DNA from: Mycobacterium mantenii
GTDB taxonomy: Bacteria > Actinomycetota > Actinomycetes > Mycobacteriales > Mycobacteriaceae
DNA length: 64,000 nucleotides
Reading direction: 5' to 3'
NCBI RefSeq assembly: GCF_010731775.1
Contig: NZ_AP022590.1
Span: 2,666,001 to 2,730,000, forward strand
Both the position numbers and the translations under genes were made by a program. How positions within the stretch are numbered: the stretch's first letter is position 1; the number at the start of each line of letters is the position of its first letter. Under the pieces are notes generated by a model. That model ran no database searches and was not told where the DNA came from. It saw nothing but the letters and a program-made list of their open reading frames with translations. This document shows, piece by piece, positions 8,214 to 17,539 of this stretch.

Positions 8214-10571
8214 TCAGCTGCGCCCGGGCGCGGCTCTGGTCGGCCACCTTCGGATCATCGGTCGCGGCACCTCGGGTGCATCGCGGGCCCAACGGCCCCG
8301 CCCCACCGCGACCTCGCCGCCTTCGCCGGTCACGGATTGGTCCCGCAGCCACGACAACCACCGGGGAGCCCACCATGTCCAGCGGCCCATCAGGTGGATG
8401 AAGGCCGGCACCAACACCATTCGCACCAAGGTGGCGTCGACGAGCACACCGAGTGTGAGGCCCAGACCCAGCATTCGCATGAACGACACATGCGCCGGGA
8501 TCAGTGCGGCGAAGGAAATCGACATCACCAGCGCGGCGGTGGTGACCACCCGGCCGATGCCGGCGATGCCCAGCGCGGTGCTCTCGTCGGTCTCGTGGCG
8601 CGCCTGGGCCGGCGTCGGCGGCGTCTCCCGGATGGCCTGCGAGGCCAGCCAGTACTCATGAATGCGCGAGACCAGGAACACCTCGTAATCCATGGCCAAC
8701 CCAAAAGCGATGCAGAACAACAACACTGGGATGTTCGCGTTCAACGTCCCGTTGGGCGTGGTGCCCAGCGCATTGAGGTGGCCGTCCTGGAAGATCCACA
8801 CCATCGCACCGAATGCCGCCGTCAGCGACAGCACGTTGCACACCAGGGCCTGCAGCGGCAACACCGCGCTGCCGGTGAGCAAAAACAGCAGTGCGAAGGT
8901 AATCAGCGCGATCAGCGCGAACACGAGCGGCAGACGCTTGGTGATCGCATCGACGCTGTCCCGATTGATCTGCGCCAGCCCGGTCATCTCCACCGACCGC
9001 CCCGCCGGGCCGCCGACCCGATGCAACCGATCGAGCTGGGTGTTCGAGGCCTGCGAGTACAGCGGCGCCGAGCTGCCCACGGTGAAAAATGCGCTGCCGT
9101 TGGCCATGCCGGTGGCCGCGGCGGGCGGCCCGACCCGCTTTCCGGCCACGAACGTCCCCATCGGTGCGGTGACCGCGGTCACGTCGGGCACCCGGGACAG
9201 CTCGGTGGCGTAACGCCGCAGTTCGCCGGGGGTCACCCCGTTGGCGTCGGGGACCACCACGGACACCGAGGTTCCCAGCCCGTTCGCGAAATCGTTGTCC
9301 AGCATGTCGGCCACCTGGCGCGCCGACGCCGACGGTGGGAGCACCCGCTCGTCGGGAAAACCCCACTTCACCCCCAGAAACGGCACGCCCAGCAACAGCA
9401 GCAGCACGACGACGCTCAGCCCGACCGGCATGGCGCGGCGCAAGACGAACTTGGTCGACCGGTACCAGAACTGCGACACGAGCGGCTTGTGCGCGGGATC
9501 GCGGAACGAGCGCTGCCCGTGCAGGACGCGGTGCATCACTCGGCGGGCATCCATCGTGTTCAACCGGGGCCCCAACAGGACGATCGCCGCCGGGGTCACC
9601 ACGACGGCCGCGATCGCGACGATCACCGCGGTGGCCACGATGGTGTAGGCCGACGATTTCAGGAAGTACATCGGGAACAGCGCCATCACCGCCATCGACA
9701 AACCGACGGTGGTGGCCGAGAACAACACGGTCCGACCGGCGGTGGCCATGGTGCGGTACAACGCCCGATCCCGGTCCTCGGTTCGCGCCAACTCCTCGCG
9801 GTAGCGGGTGATGATCAGCAGGTTGTAGTCGATCGCCAGGGCGAGACCCATCGCGATGCTGAGGTCCAGCGCGTACGTCGACACGTCGGTGGCGAAGCTG
9901 ATCAGCCGCAACACCGACATGGTGCACACAATGGCCAACGCACCCAGGACGATCGGCAGCGCGGCCGCCACCACTCCGCCGAGCACCCAGACCAGCACCG
10001 CGAAACTCAGCGGAATCGCGATGGACTCCATCAACAGCAGATCGCGCTGGTTCTGGTCGTTGATCTGCGCATACGCCACGGCCATCCCGCCGGCGCGCAC
10101 GGTGACGCCGTCGCGGTCATGCACCAGGTCCTTGGTCAGCGCGCTGGCGTAGTTCTGCGCGTCGTTTTCCCCGCCTTTCAGGCCGGCCACAATCATTCCG
10201 GACTTGTCGTCCTTGCTGACCAGCTGAGCCGCGGCCGCGGGTGGTGACGTCCACGCCGACGACACATTGAGCACCCACGGGGACCGTTTCAGCTGCTCGG
10301 CGATCTCGGTGCCGACGCGGCGCGCTTGATCACCGCGGGCGCCGGTGGGCGCGGTCACCACAATCAGCATCTGCTGGTCGGTCTGGTTGAACTTGTCCCG
10401 AAGGGTGTCGGTCGCGCGGGAAGACTCCGAGGTGGGGTCCTGGAATCCACCGCCGGAAAGGCCGTTGACCACCGGCAGCCCGAAGATCGCGGCCCCCAGC
10501 AGGACCAGCACGGCGACCGCAATGATGCGGCGCGGCGCGGCGATCGCAAGCCGGGTGATTACGTGCAGCAT
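8214..10571 (-). CDS. MMPL-family (RND superfamily) transporter
   Basis: A 785-residue RND permease with the MMPL layout: one N-terminal helix, a large periplasmic loop (about 40-180), five helices, a long middle region (about 330-560) with a second periplasmic loop, and five more helices. Both proton-relay signatures are present: GLALAIDYNLLIITRY in the first half and FGLAMDYEVFLVSRI in the second, each with the Asp-Tyr pair. Mycobacterial MMPL proteins export lipids or siderophores using the proton-motive force. There is no MmpS partner next to it, and it lacks the long C-terminal domain of MmpL3. Which MMPL subgroup it belongs to is not certain. Confidence 0.88.
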   Translation of the reverse strand: MLHVITRLAIAAPRRIIAVAVLVLLGAAIFGLPVVNGLSGGGFQDPTSESSRATDTLRDKFNQTDQQMLIVVTAPTGARGDQARRVGTEIAEQLKRSPWVLNVSSAWTSPPAAAAQLVSKDDKSGMIVAGLKGGENDAQNYASALTKDLVHDRDGVTVRAGGMAVAYAQINDQNQRDLLLMESIAIPLSFAVLVWVLGGVVAAALPIVLGALAIVCTMSVLRLISFATDVSTYALDLSIAMGLALAIDYNLLIITRYREELARTEDRDRALYRTMATAGRTVLFSATTVGLSMAVMALFPMYFLKSSAYTIVATAVIVAIAAVVVTPAAIVLLGPRLNTMDARRVMHRVLHGQRSFRDPAHKPLVSQFWYRSTKFVLRRAMPVGLSVVVLLLLLGVPFLGVKWGFPDERVLPPSASARQVADMLDNDFANGLGTSVSVVVPDANGVTPGELRRYATELSRVPDVTAVTAPMGTFVAGKRVGPPAAATGMANGSAFFTVGSSAPLYSQASNTQLDRLHRVGGPAGRSVEMTGLAQINRDSVDAITKRLPLVFALIALITFALLFLLTGSAVLPLQALVCNVLSLTAAFGAMVWIFQDGHLNALGTTPNGTLNANIPVLLFCIAFGLAMDYEVFLVSRIHEYWLASQAIRETPPTPAQARHETDESTALGIAGIGRVVTTAALVMSISFAALIPAHVSFMRMLGLGLTLGVLVDATLVRMVLVPAFIHLMGRWTWWAPRWLSWLRDQSVTGEGGEVAVGRGRWARDAPEVPRPMIRRWPTRAAPGRS

Positions 10572-10777
10572 GGCCTATCGCCTACCCGAAAGCGTGCCGT
10601 TTGACCCGCCCGGAAACGAATTGCTCGCATCGGCCCGAATTCGCGCGCATCGCTCCTATGTTCGGATCGAGGTTTGACCCTCGGGCACTCGGGTATCGAA
10701 GGTAAAAGCACCCTCGGTACGTGGATTCGCTGTGCGCAGTGCCGGTTTGCCTGGGCTACAAGCAGATTGGATGTGCT

Positions 10778-12016
10778 ATGGACAACAAGGACGACGACAC
10801 CAATATTCGGCATCCCACCGAAGACGATTGGCAGGCGGTCTTTGAGAATCAGGCCCGGACTTTCGGCGATCCGGTGGGCCCGGAAGACCTCGAGGGGTGG
10901 AAACGCCGAGTCAGCCTGGACAACATCCTGATCGCCGAGGATGTCTCCGATCCGGAGCAACCAAATCTGGTGGGAACGTCCATCATCTACCCCTCGCGGC
11001 TCACCGTGCCGGGTGGCGCCAACCTGCGGGTCGCGTGGCTGACGATGATCGCCGTTGCCTCAACGCATCAGGGCAAGGGACTTTGGGCGCAGCTCAGCGC
11101 CAAGGGGCTCGGCATCCTGTTGGACCGCGGCTATCCGATCGTCTGCGGCGTACCAACGCAGACCGCGATGTATGACGCATTCGGCGCCGGCGTATCGAGT
11201 TACAGCCACACCTACTCCATCGACCGCCGCTTCGCGAAGTTGCGCACCGCGCCCAGCCGGATTCGGGCGCGGGAGGTCAACGCCGCCGAAGCGCGACAGC
11301 ACCTGCCGGAGATCTACGAACGATGGTGTGCCACAACCAATGGCGCGATATCCCGGGACGACGCGTGGTGGGCCGACTACCTGGACGACCGACCGACCCA
11401 GCGCGGCAATGGATCTGCGCTGCATTACACCATTCACCCCGACGGCTTTTTGACCTACCGGGTTGTGGGCTCGCACCAGCATGCGTTCCGGCCACCGCTG
11501 GGCACCGTGGTCGTCGAAGACTTCTGCCCCATTACCGACGAGGCGCACACCGAGTTGCTGCAGACGCTTTTGGTGCTGGAGATGTTCTATCGCGTCGAGA
11601 TCGACGTGCCCCCCGATGATCCACTGCCACTCAAACTCGTCGACCAACGCGCCGCCGAAACCAAGGGCGTCAGCGACTTCCTGTGGGTGCGCCTCAACGA
11701 TGTCCCCGAGACGCTCAGCGCCCGCACCTACGCCGCCGACGCCGACATCGTGCTGGACGTCACAGACCCGCTCGGCCTCGCGGGAGGGCGCTTTGCGCTG
11801 CGGACTCGCGATGGCGCCGGGAAGTGCACGCCCCACGACGGGTCTCCGGACATCGAGATCGGCCTGGCCGACCTGGCCACCGTCTACATGGGGGCGCACC
11901 GGGCTTCCCAGCTCGCCCGGGCCGGTCGCATCACCGAGGCACGCCAGGGCGCGTTGGCCGAGCTGGACGCCGCCTTCCGAACCGACCGGACACCCTTCTG
12001 CGGCACGGTGTTGTGA
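10778..12016 (+). CDS. Eis-like GNAT N-acetyltransferase with SCP2-type C-terminus
   Basis: A 412-residue protein with the three-part Eis fold: an N-terminal GNAT domain with acetyl-CoA loop motif THQGKGLW near residue 105, a second GNAT-like domain, and a C-terminal sterol-carrier-like domain from about 300 ending in a short conserved tail. Eis enzymes are hexameric and acetylate several amines of aminoglycosides or lysines of peptides. Length is close to M. tuberculosis Eis (Rv2416c), but the locus differs, so it is an Eis paralogue rather than eis itself. The ATG at 10778 gives the family-like start; another in-frame start 57 nt upstream is possible. Confidence 0.82.
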   Translation: MDNKDDDTNIRHPTEDDWQAVFENQARTFGDPVGPEDLEGWKRRVSLDNILIAEDVSDPEQPNLVGTSIIYPSRLTVPGGANLRVAWLTMIAVASTHQGKGLWAQLSAKGLGILLDRGYPIVCGVPTQTAMYDAFGAGVSSYSHTYSIDRRFAKLRTAPSRIRAREVNAAEARQHLPEIYERWCATTNGAISRDDAWWADYLDDRPTQRGNGSALHYTIHPDGFLTYRVVGSHQHAFRPPLGTVVVEDFCPITDEAHTELLQTLLVLEMFYRVEIDVPPDDPLPLKLVDQRAAETKGVSDFLWVRLNDVPETLSARTYAADADIVLDVTDPLGLAGGRFALRTRDGAGKCTPHDGSPDIEIGLADLATVYMGAHRASQLARAGRITEARQGALAELDAAFRTDRTPFCGTVL

Positions 12017-12051
12017 CGCCTCAAGAAATGAAAATCCTTGCGGGACACGGC

Positions 12052-12068
12052 CGCCACCGGCGGTGGCG
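12052..12068 (+). terminator. Possible weak hairpin downstream of the Eis-like gene
   Basis: CGCCACC and GGTGGCG form a 7-bp stem with a 3-nt loop about 35 nt after the stop codon. There is no T tract, so termination is only a possibility. Confidence 0.3.
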
Positions 12069-12225
12069 CGGCGATCCGGCTGTCTTGAGCACCCGCCGGC
12101 GACCCGCACCGACGCGAACACGGGAAAGCGCCCTCACCCCGGGCGGTATCCTGGACCGAGGTCGGGATTTCGCTCCGCGGCGGGACGCCTGTTATTGTCG
12201 CCTACGCGGTCTCGGCCGACCACAA

Positions 12226-12300
<75 letters not shown>

Positions 12301-12301
<1 letters not shown>

Positions 12302-12333
12302 GCCACCGAATATCTGGGTATTCGGTGGCTTTA
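12301..12333 (+). terminator. Intrinsic terminator after tRNA-Lys
   Basis: A perfect 12-bp stem, AGCCACCGAATA (12301-12312) with TATTCGGTGGCT (12319-12330), and a 6-nt loop, followed by a short TT run. Confidence 0.75.
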
Positions 12334-12443
12334 CCGGTTCCGATGGGGGTTCACCCGATGGGTAACAATCTCCGACAAATCCCTTTCCCAGCAACCCCGC
12401 GAGCCCTACCATCTCTCCCGACGGGGCTTCTCAGAGGGGACTT

Positions 12444-12710
12444 GTGAAAACTGAGCTGAAGTGGGTCGAGCCCTACAAAGGCCACTTCCATGCCAACATC
12501 GACGACCGCAGCGAGTTTCGGGTCCATGCGGTCTCGACGGGCGGCTTCCGCGCCGAGCGGGTCGATGACGGGCTGGTGCACCACGACCTGGGCCGGGCCG
12601 GCTCAGCGGCGGAGGCGCAGGCGATCTGTCAGGACCTGCACACCCGGACCGTGCGGCGCGCCGCGTGGGAGGCCTACATGGCCGAGAACGATCCGCCCGG
12701 CTGGGAGTAG
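12444..12710 (+). CDS. Small conserved-looking protein, function unknown
   Basis: An 88-residue soluble protein starting at GTG behind AGAGGGGA (spacing about 4-5), which decides the start. No signal peptide, membrane helix or recognised motif is visible. It is mixed alpha/beta in composition with a charged C-terminal helix containing several Arg and Ala and ending PPGWE. It is isolated between the tRNA-Lys terminator and the convergent Rv2520c-like gene. Codon usage is typical of the genome, which supports a real gene. Confidence 0.6.
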   Translation: MKTELKWVEPYKGHFHANIDDRSEFRVHAVSTGGFRAERVDDGLVHHDLGRAGSAAEAQAICQDLHTRTVRRAAWEAYMAENDPPGWE

Positions 12711-12757
12711 CCGAGCCCCTGGTCGCGCGAGGCCCCCGTCGAAGACATGGCCTCGCG

Positions 12758-13018
12758 TCAGCGATTCCTGACGCGACGCACCGTCACCACCACGACCAGC
12801 ACCCCGACCCCGGCCAGCGACGCCAGCACCGCGGGCTTCTGCACAAATCCGATCACCCGGACCTTGAGGTCGTCGGCGAGGCGACGCGGGTTGGCCCGCT
12901 CGGCAAGCGAGTCGACGGTGGCCGCCAGCTGGTCACGGGCGACGTCGATGTCCTGCTTGATGGCTTCGGGGTCCCGGTCCGCCACTGTGTCCTCCAAGTC
13001 GCCCACTATCCGGCTCAT
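12758..13018 (-). CDS. DUF3618-type small membrane protein (Rv2520c-like)
   Basis: An 86-residue protein. The N-terminal half is charged and helical (DPEAIKQDIDVARDQLAATV, the DUF3618 pattern), and a single C-terminal transmembrane helix is followed by a basic RRVRNR tail. It lies directly upstream of, and divergent from, bcp as Rv2520c does. It is presumed to be a small inner-membrane protein; no biochemical role is known. Confidence 0.85.
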   Translation of the reverse strand: MSRIVGDLEDTVADRDPEAIKQDIDVARDQLAATVDSLAERANPRRLADDLKVRVIGFVQKPAVLASLAGVGVLVVVVTVRRVRNR

Positions 13019-13089
13019 GCACCTGCCCGAACTACCCTAGATCAGCTGGCGGTAACCCCGACGCTCCGGTGAACAGAAAGGGACCTACC

Positions 13090-13563
13090 TTGACCGAGAC
13101 CACGCGCCTTGCACCGGGCGACAAAGCGCCCTCCTTCAGCCTGCCCGACGCCGACGGCAACAAGATATCGCTGGCCGACTACAAGGGGCGTCGCGTCGTC
13201 GTGTACTTCTACCCGGCCGCTTCGACGCCGGGGTGCACCAAACAGGCGTGCGACTTTCGGGACAGCCTGGCCGAGCTCAACGAAGCCGGCCTCGACGTCA
13301 TCGGCATCTCCCCCGACAAGCCGGAGAAGCTCGCCAAGTTCCGCGACGCCGAGAAGCTGACGTTCCCGCTGCTGTCGGATCCCGAGCGCAAGGTCCTGAC
13401 GGCGTACGGCGCCTACGGCGAGAAGCAGATGTACGGCAAGACGGTCACCGGCGTCATCCGGTCGACGTTCGTGGTCGACGAGAAGGGCAAGATCGCCGTC
13501 GCCCAGTACAACGTGAAGGCGACCGGCCACGTCGCCAAGCTCCGGCGCGACCTGTCCGTCTAG
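13090..13563 (+). CDS. bcp: Peroxiredoxin, bacterioferritin comigratory protein
   Basis: A 157-residue atypical 2-Cys peroxiredoxin that reduces H2O2 and organic hydroperoxides. The active-site loop STPGCTKQAC carries peroxidatic Cys49 and resolving Cys54 five residues later, the intrahelical disulfide arrangement of BCP/PrxQ enzymes. The start is TTG, preceded by AGAAAGGG at good spacing, and gives exactly the length of Rv2521. Its stop TAG overlaps the stop of the convergent P450 through a shared CTAG. A diverged copy of its last 69 nt occurs at 15051-15119, beyond that P450. Confidence 0.95.
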   Translation: MTETTRLAPGDKAPSFSLPDADGNKISLADYKGRRVVVYFYPAASTPGCTKQACDFRDSLAELNEAGLDVIGISPDKPEKLAKFRDAEKLTFPLLSDPERKVLTAYGAYGEKQMYGKTVTGVIRSTFVVDEKGKIAVAQYNVKATGHVAKLRRDLSV

Positions 13564-14924
13564 CCGATGACGGCGGCCTCCTTGTACTCGGTGATGGGCC
13601 GCGCGATCCCCTGCTCGTCGCAGACCCGCTGCAGCTTCTCCAGCGTCTCGTCGATCCCCGGCCCGAGCCGCTGGCCGGGCGTGAAGGTGGCCGGAAGGTG
13701 CTGCATGCCCTGGATCACGCCGATCGTCGGATAGTGCACGGTGCCTTCGGGTTCGCAGCGGTAGTCCGGCATCCGGTCCAGCACCGCCGTAAGCATCGAC
13801 TTGAACACGACGCGCGCGACATTAGAGCCGATGCAGCGGTGGATGCCGAGCCCGAAGCTGAAGTGCCGGTTGTTCTTACGGCTCACGTCTAAACGGTTCG
13901 GATCGGGAAATATCGCGGGGTCGCGGTTGGCCATCGCCCAGGACAACCACAGGCGATCGCCCTCCTTGAACCGCGTGCCCGCTATTTCGAGGTCGGCGGC
14001 GATCGTGCGACCGTCGCCGGGAGCGGGCGTGAAGTAACGCAGAAATTCCTCGGTCGCCGAGTCGAGCAGGGTTTGCGATTCCCGCCTCAGCAGTTCCCGC
14101 TGCTCGGGATTTTCGGCCAGCCATTCGAGCGCGTGCGCGGTCAGCGCCGTCGTCGTGTCGAAACCCCCGCCGATGATCAAGCTGAGCATTCCGAGCAGTT
14201 CGTCGTCGGGGGCGGGTTCGCCGTCGATCTGCAGTCTTGCCAACGCGTCCACTATGCCGGGGCGTGGGTTCTCACGGATCTCGAGGAGGTGGTTGAACAG
14301 GTCCGCTACCATCGCCATCGTCTGCTCCAAAACCCTTGGGGCATCCGGGGAATCGGCGGGGGTGTAGACGTTGGCGTGGGCCGGCTCGCAATACAGCTGC
14401 CACTTCTTAAGCGGAACGCCCATCAGCGCCAGAGTCAGGACGGCGGGCACGACGTTCGCGAGATCGTCGACGAAGTCGATCCGCCCGACTTCGATCTTCT
14501 CGTCGATGCTGGCCCGCACGATCTCGTCGACGAACGGTTTCCAGCGCTTGACGGCCGCCGGCGACAGGTAGGGGTTGAGGATGCTGCGGTAGGCGGAGTG
14601 CTCGGGTTCGTCCATCTCGAGCATGCCGGCGCGGACGCCGGTGCCCTGCGGCAGCGTGGGAATCGTGATGCCCTTATAGCCGGTGCCTTCGCCGGTGACA
14701 TCGTGGTCGTTGGACACGTGCGGGCACCGAGCGAGCTCGAAGACTTCCCGGCTGCCCGCGGCCACCCAATGCCCGTCGTAGGTGTCGGTCCACGCCACCG
14801 GGCACCTGGCGTGCATCTCCTCGGTGATCGCGGTGAACCGCTCGCGGTATTCGGGGGTGTGGCGATCAAAGTGGTAACGGTTGGTCTTGCCGGCGTCTCC
14901 GGTCAGGGTGTTTTCCGTACTCAC
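13560..14924 (-). CDS. Cytochrome P450
   Basis: A 454-residue soluble monooxygenase. The heme loop is FSFGLGIHRCIG with ligand Cys364, the I-helix oxygen-binding motif is GGGFDTTTA, and the K-helix ExxR is EFLR. The GTG start has AGGAGA 8 nt upstream. No ferredoxin or reductase gene is adjacent; the only ferredoxin in the window is at 49356, next to the other P450. It lies on the same strand as the antiporter-ABC-PKS cluster and could tailor its product, but a duplicated bcp tail separates them, so it may have arrived separately. CYP family cannot be assigned by eye. Confidence 0.93.
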   Translation of the reverse strand: MSTENTLTGDAGKTNRYHFDRHTPEYRERFTAITEEMHARCPVAWTDTYDGHWVAAGSREVFELARCPHVSNDHDVTGEGTGYKGITIPTLPQGTGVRAGMLEMDEPEHSAYRSILNPYLSPAAVKRWKPFVDEIVRASIDEKIEVGRIDFVDDLANVVPAVLTLALMGVPLKKWQLYCEPAHANVYTPADSPDAPRVLEQTMAMVADLFNHLLEIRENPRPGIVDALARLQIDGEPAPDDELLGMLSLIIGGGFDTTTALTAHALEWLAENPEQRELLRRESQTLLDSATEEFLRYFTPAPGDGRTIAADLEIAGTRFKEGDRLWLSWAMANRDPAIFPDPNRLDVSRKNNRHFSFGLGIHRCIGSNVARVVFKSMLTAVLDRMPDYRCEPEGTVHYPTIGVIQGMQHLPATFTPGQRLGPGIDETLEKLQRVCDEQGIARPITEYKEAAVIG

Positions 14925-15050
14925 GGTGGCGTCTCCTGCGGACGAGTGGCTGCATCTAGAAGCAGTATGCGACGAGACCATCGTTCTACATACGCAATCC
15001 GGGGTTCGAGTTTCGCGGGCAGCCCAGGTTGGCCAGCCGCAGTGTTTAAC

Positions 15051-15119
15051 GCCGTCGCCCAGTACAACGTGGATGCGACCGCCCACGTCGCCAAGCTGGG
15101 CGGCGATCTCTCGCTGTAA
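15051..15119 (+). pseudogene. Diverged duplicate of the bcp 3' end
   Basis: The 69 nt end in TAA and encode 22 residues beginning AVAQYNVDATAHVAKL. They match the bcp C-terminus at 13495-13563 (AVAQYNVKATGHVAKL) in 56 of 69 bases. No bcp active-site part is present, so this is a 3' fragment. The two copies are direct repeats bracketing the P450 gene. The 19% divergence is too large for a fresh duplication and suggests a piece of a foreign bcp allele. The stretch 14925-15050 before it carries the P450 leader and no other gene that I recognise. Confidence 0.85.
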
Positions 15120-15123
15120 GCGG

Positions 15124-16479
15124 TTACTGGGGCCCGGGGCCGCGAATGACTTCGCGGTAAGGCTCCTCACCCGCGGGCCCGAACCTGCATCCCGATTTCT
15201 TCAGGCGGCGTTCGAACAGGCGCTGCAGCGGGGTGGCAACGAACGTGGTGATGATCGTCATCAGCGCCAGGATCGTGTAGGTCTTGCCGGTGATCAGGCC
15301 CGCTTCCAATCCGACGTTGATCAGGATCAGTTCCATCAGGCCGCGGGCGTTGGCGAGCGCCCCCATCGCACCCGATTCGCTCCAGCTCATGCCCTGCCAA
15401 CGCGCCGTCAGTCCGATGGCACCGAACTTCGCCGCGAACGACACGACGAGCACGATGATCGCCATGACGAAGGTAGCTCCGTCGAAGATCAGACTGAGCT
15501 GAGTGTTCAGCCCCGAGTAGATGAAGAACGCCGGAATCAACAGGTATGCGACCAGCGGTTCGAACCGATCTCGGATTGCATCAAGCAGCGCGCCGCGGGG
15601 CATCACGGCGCCGGCCACGAAAGCACCGAAGACGGAATAGATTCCGACCGCATCGGTAAACCAGCTCGCGGTCAGCACGACCAGCAGGACAACGGACAGG
15701 TGCGCGATCGGCAATCCACCGGTGCGTGCGACGTCGGCGCGGGGCGGTGTCCACGTTTCCAATCTGGCAAGGAGTGGCCGGCCAACGAAGACCATGAACA
15801 GCAAGTAGGCCAGCCCGCCTCCGATCGCCAGAACCGCGCCGGACACGCGGCCTTTTGCGGTCGCCACCAGCGTGGCCAAGAGTATCCACGAGCAAGCGTC
15901 GTCAACGGCAGCGCACGACAACGACATCGTCCCCAGTCGGGTGTTGAGCAGTCCGGAGTCGTAGACAATCCACGCCAGCATCGGAAACGCGGTGATGGCC
16001 ACCGCGGAGGCAACGAACAGGCCACCCTGCCAATGCGCGACCTTGCCCGTGAAATAGCCGCCGAGGCTGACCATGAACCATCCGGTGACACCACCGAGCA
16101 TCAATGGGATACCGATACCGGCGGCCGAAGTTGCACCTGCCTGCCGCAGATGTGCGCGCAGAATTTCGAGCTTCAACGACGCCCCCACCAGGAACATGTA
16201 AAGCACGAGCCCGAGTTGGCCGACGACGTAGATGGCCGTGAGGTTCGGATGTGTGAAAGTTTCGGCGCCGATGGTCAGCTTCGTAGGGAACAACCAGTGC
16301 TGCCCGGCCGGCCATATCCACCCGAAAACCGAAGGGCCGAGCACGAATCCGGCGACCATGATCGCGACCACTTGCACCTGGCCCAGCCGGCGGAAGAGCG
16401 GCCAGAGCAGGCGATAAGTGAGCAAGATGAATGCAATCTGGAGGAAGAAGTGCGACGTGATAGCGAGCAGGGAAGGCAT
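15124..16479 (-). CDS. Cation:proton antiporter of the CPA2 (KefB/NapA-like) type
   Basis: A 451-residue protein with about 12-13 hydrophobic helices and the Na+/H+ exchanger domain. The central motif SCAAVDDACSW contains the paired Asp of CPA2 electrogenic antiporters, and a GIYSVFGAFVAGAVMPR segment follows in the second half. There is no TrkA-N/RCK regulatory domain. A TAGGAAG ribosome-binding site precedes the ATG. It is the last gene of the ABC/PKS direction group, 202 nt after the permease. Antiporters occur in some antibiotic and polyketide clusters as self-resistance or ion-coupling components; that role here is inference. Confidence 0.85.
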   Translation of the reverse strand: MPSLLAITSHFFLQIAFILLTYRLLWPLFRRLGQVQVVAIMVAGFVLGPSVFGWIWPAGQHWLFPTKLTIGAETFTHPNLTAIYVVGQLGLVLYMFLVGASLKLEILRAHLRQAGATSAAGIGIPLMLGGVTGWFMVSLGGYFTGKVAHWQGGLFVASAVAITAFPMLAWIVYDSGLLNTRLGTMSLSCAAVDDACSWILLATLVATAKGRVSGAVLAIGGGLAYLLFMVFVGRPLLARLETWTPPRADVARTGGLPIAHLSVVLLVVLTASWFTDAVGIYSVFGAFVAGAVMPRGALLDAIRDRFEPLVAYLLIPAFFIYSGLNTQLSLIFDGATFVMAIIVLVVSFAAKFGAIGLTARWQGMSWSESGAMGALANARGLMELILINVGLEAGLITGKTYTILALMTIITTFVATPLQRLFERRLKKSGCRFGPAGEEPYREVIRGPGPQ

Positions 16480-16681
16480 CGTGGCTTCCTATCCGGAGTG
16501 GGCCGGCAGTTGGGGCGCGGTGAGTAGCGCATTCGCGCGCGATGGCGTCGGTTCATTCGGCCGCCGATTGCGCGTGGCGCTCGCCAAAAGGGCTGGCCGG
16601 GGCAACATTCGAATGACCGGTCGGGGGCCGGGCCGCTGCGAACCGACTGCCGTCATCGTCCACCAGATTTCCGGGGCAGGA

Positions 16682-17539
16682 TTATTTCGTGTCCGACCAG
16701 CGGAAAACTGCGAGGCAGGCGATCAATCCACCCACACTCCACGCCGTCAATACCAGAAACGTCGACCAGTGTTCCCAATTGCCTGCCGGTTCGAATGCGG
16801 CCATGTTCGATGGTAAGAGCACCGACCGGAAACCTTGGGCCATCCACTTCACGGGGAACACGGAGCCGATAGTCAACATCCATGCCGGTAATGCGACAAG
16901 CGGAACGTATGTGCCTGACACGAATTGTAGAGCCACCGCCGGGCCGTTGGTTATCACGGCGGCGGAAACCGCGTTACTTGCCAAGTTGCTGACGAAGATG
17001 CCCAGGAGTGAGCAGCTGACGATACCCAAGATGAACACCCAGGACAGGGTGAACCATCCAAAACCATTGGTAGGTAAATGAAGTTTGAAGACGAGCACGC
17101 CTACCGCCAGGAGCACAACCGCCTCGGCGAGGCTTGCGACGGCAACCAAAGAGATTTTTCCGATGAAATACGAGGACGCGGTCGTCGGCGTCCCCCGCAG
17201 GCGCCTCAGCGCGCCGCTTTCACGGTCGGCCGCGATGCTGATGCCGAGGTTGATGAAAGAGGTCGAGAGTATCCCGTAAGCGAGGATGCTCGCCGCGATC
17301 ACGGCGCCCGTGCTGGTATCGCTATGGGGCAGTTTCGTCGTGAAGATCGAACCCAACAGAATGCCGATCACGGCCGGCATCGAAAAGGTGAGAACCAACT
17401 GCTCCGGCCGGCGGTAAAACATCTTCAACTCAGGCACGATTCGCGACAACCCGATGCGCAGCGGTGACGGAAGCGGCGGCTGGACGACGGTCAGGCCGCG
17501 TCGCGGCGGTGCGGCACTTCTGACTTGGTCGATGTCCAT
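16682..17539 (-). CDS. ABC-2 type exporter permease (DrrB-like)
   Basis: This 285-residue inner-membrane protein has six predicted helices and the ABC-2 permease pattern, with an N-terminal amphipathic region, an ESGALRRLRGTP loop between helices 2 and 3, and a VPLVALPAWM segment before the last helices. The start ATG overlaps the ATPase stop as TGATG, indicating translational coupling; a GTG one codon upstream is an alternative. With the ATPase it forms a two-gene exporter of the DrrAB type, used for lipids and polyketides. Confidence 0.88.
   Translation of the reverse strand: MDIDQVRSAAPPRRGLTVVQPPLPSPLRIGLSRIVPELKMFYRRPEQLVLTFSMPAVIGILLGSIFTTKLPHSDTSTGAVIAASILAYGILSTSFINLGISIAADRESGALRRLRGTPTTASSYFIGKISLVAVASLAEAVVLLAVGVLVFKLHLPTNGFGWFTLSWVFILGIVSCSLLGIFVSNLASNAVSAAVITNGPAVALQFVSGTYVPLVALPAWMLTIGSVFPVKWMAQGFRSVLLPSNMAAFEPAGNWEHWSTFLVLTAWSVGGLIACLAVFRWSDTK

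Noticed and set aside
8151..10247. A 698-codon plus-strand frame opposite the MMPL gene
   Set aside because: It is the antisense shadow of a GC-rich gene; the translation is Arg/His/Gln-rich without any domain, while the minus strand encodes a complete RND protein.
14950..15030. tRNA-like stretch with a GGGGTTCGAGTTTCGCG segment before the bcp tail copy
   Set aside because: The T-stem does not pair, the anticodon arm has only about 3 bp and no acceptor stem is found, so it is at most a degraded remnant and was not annotated.
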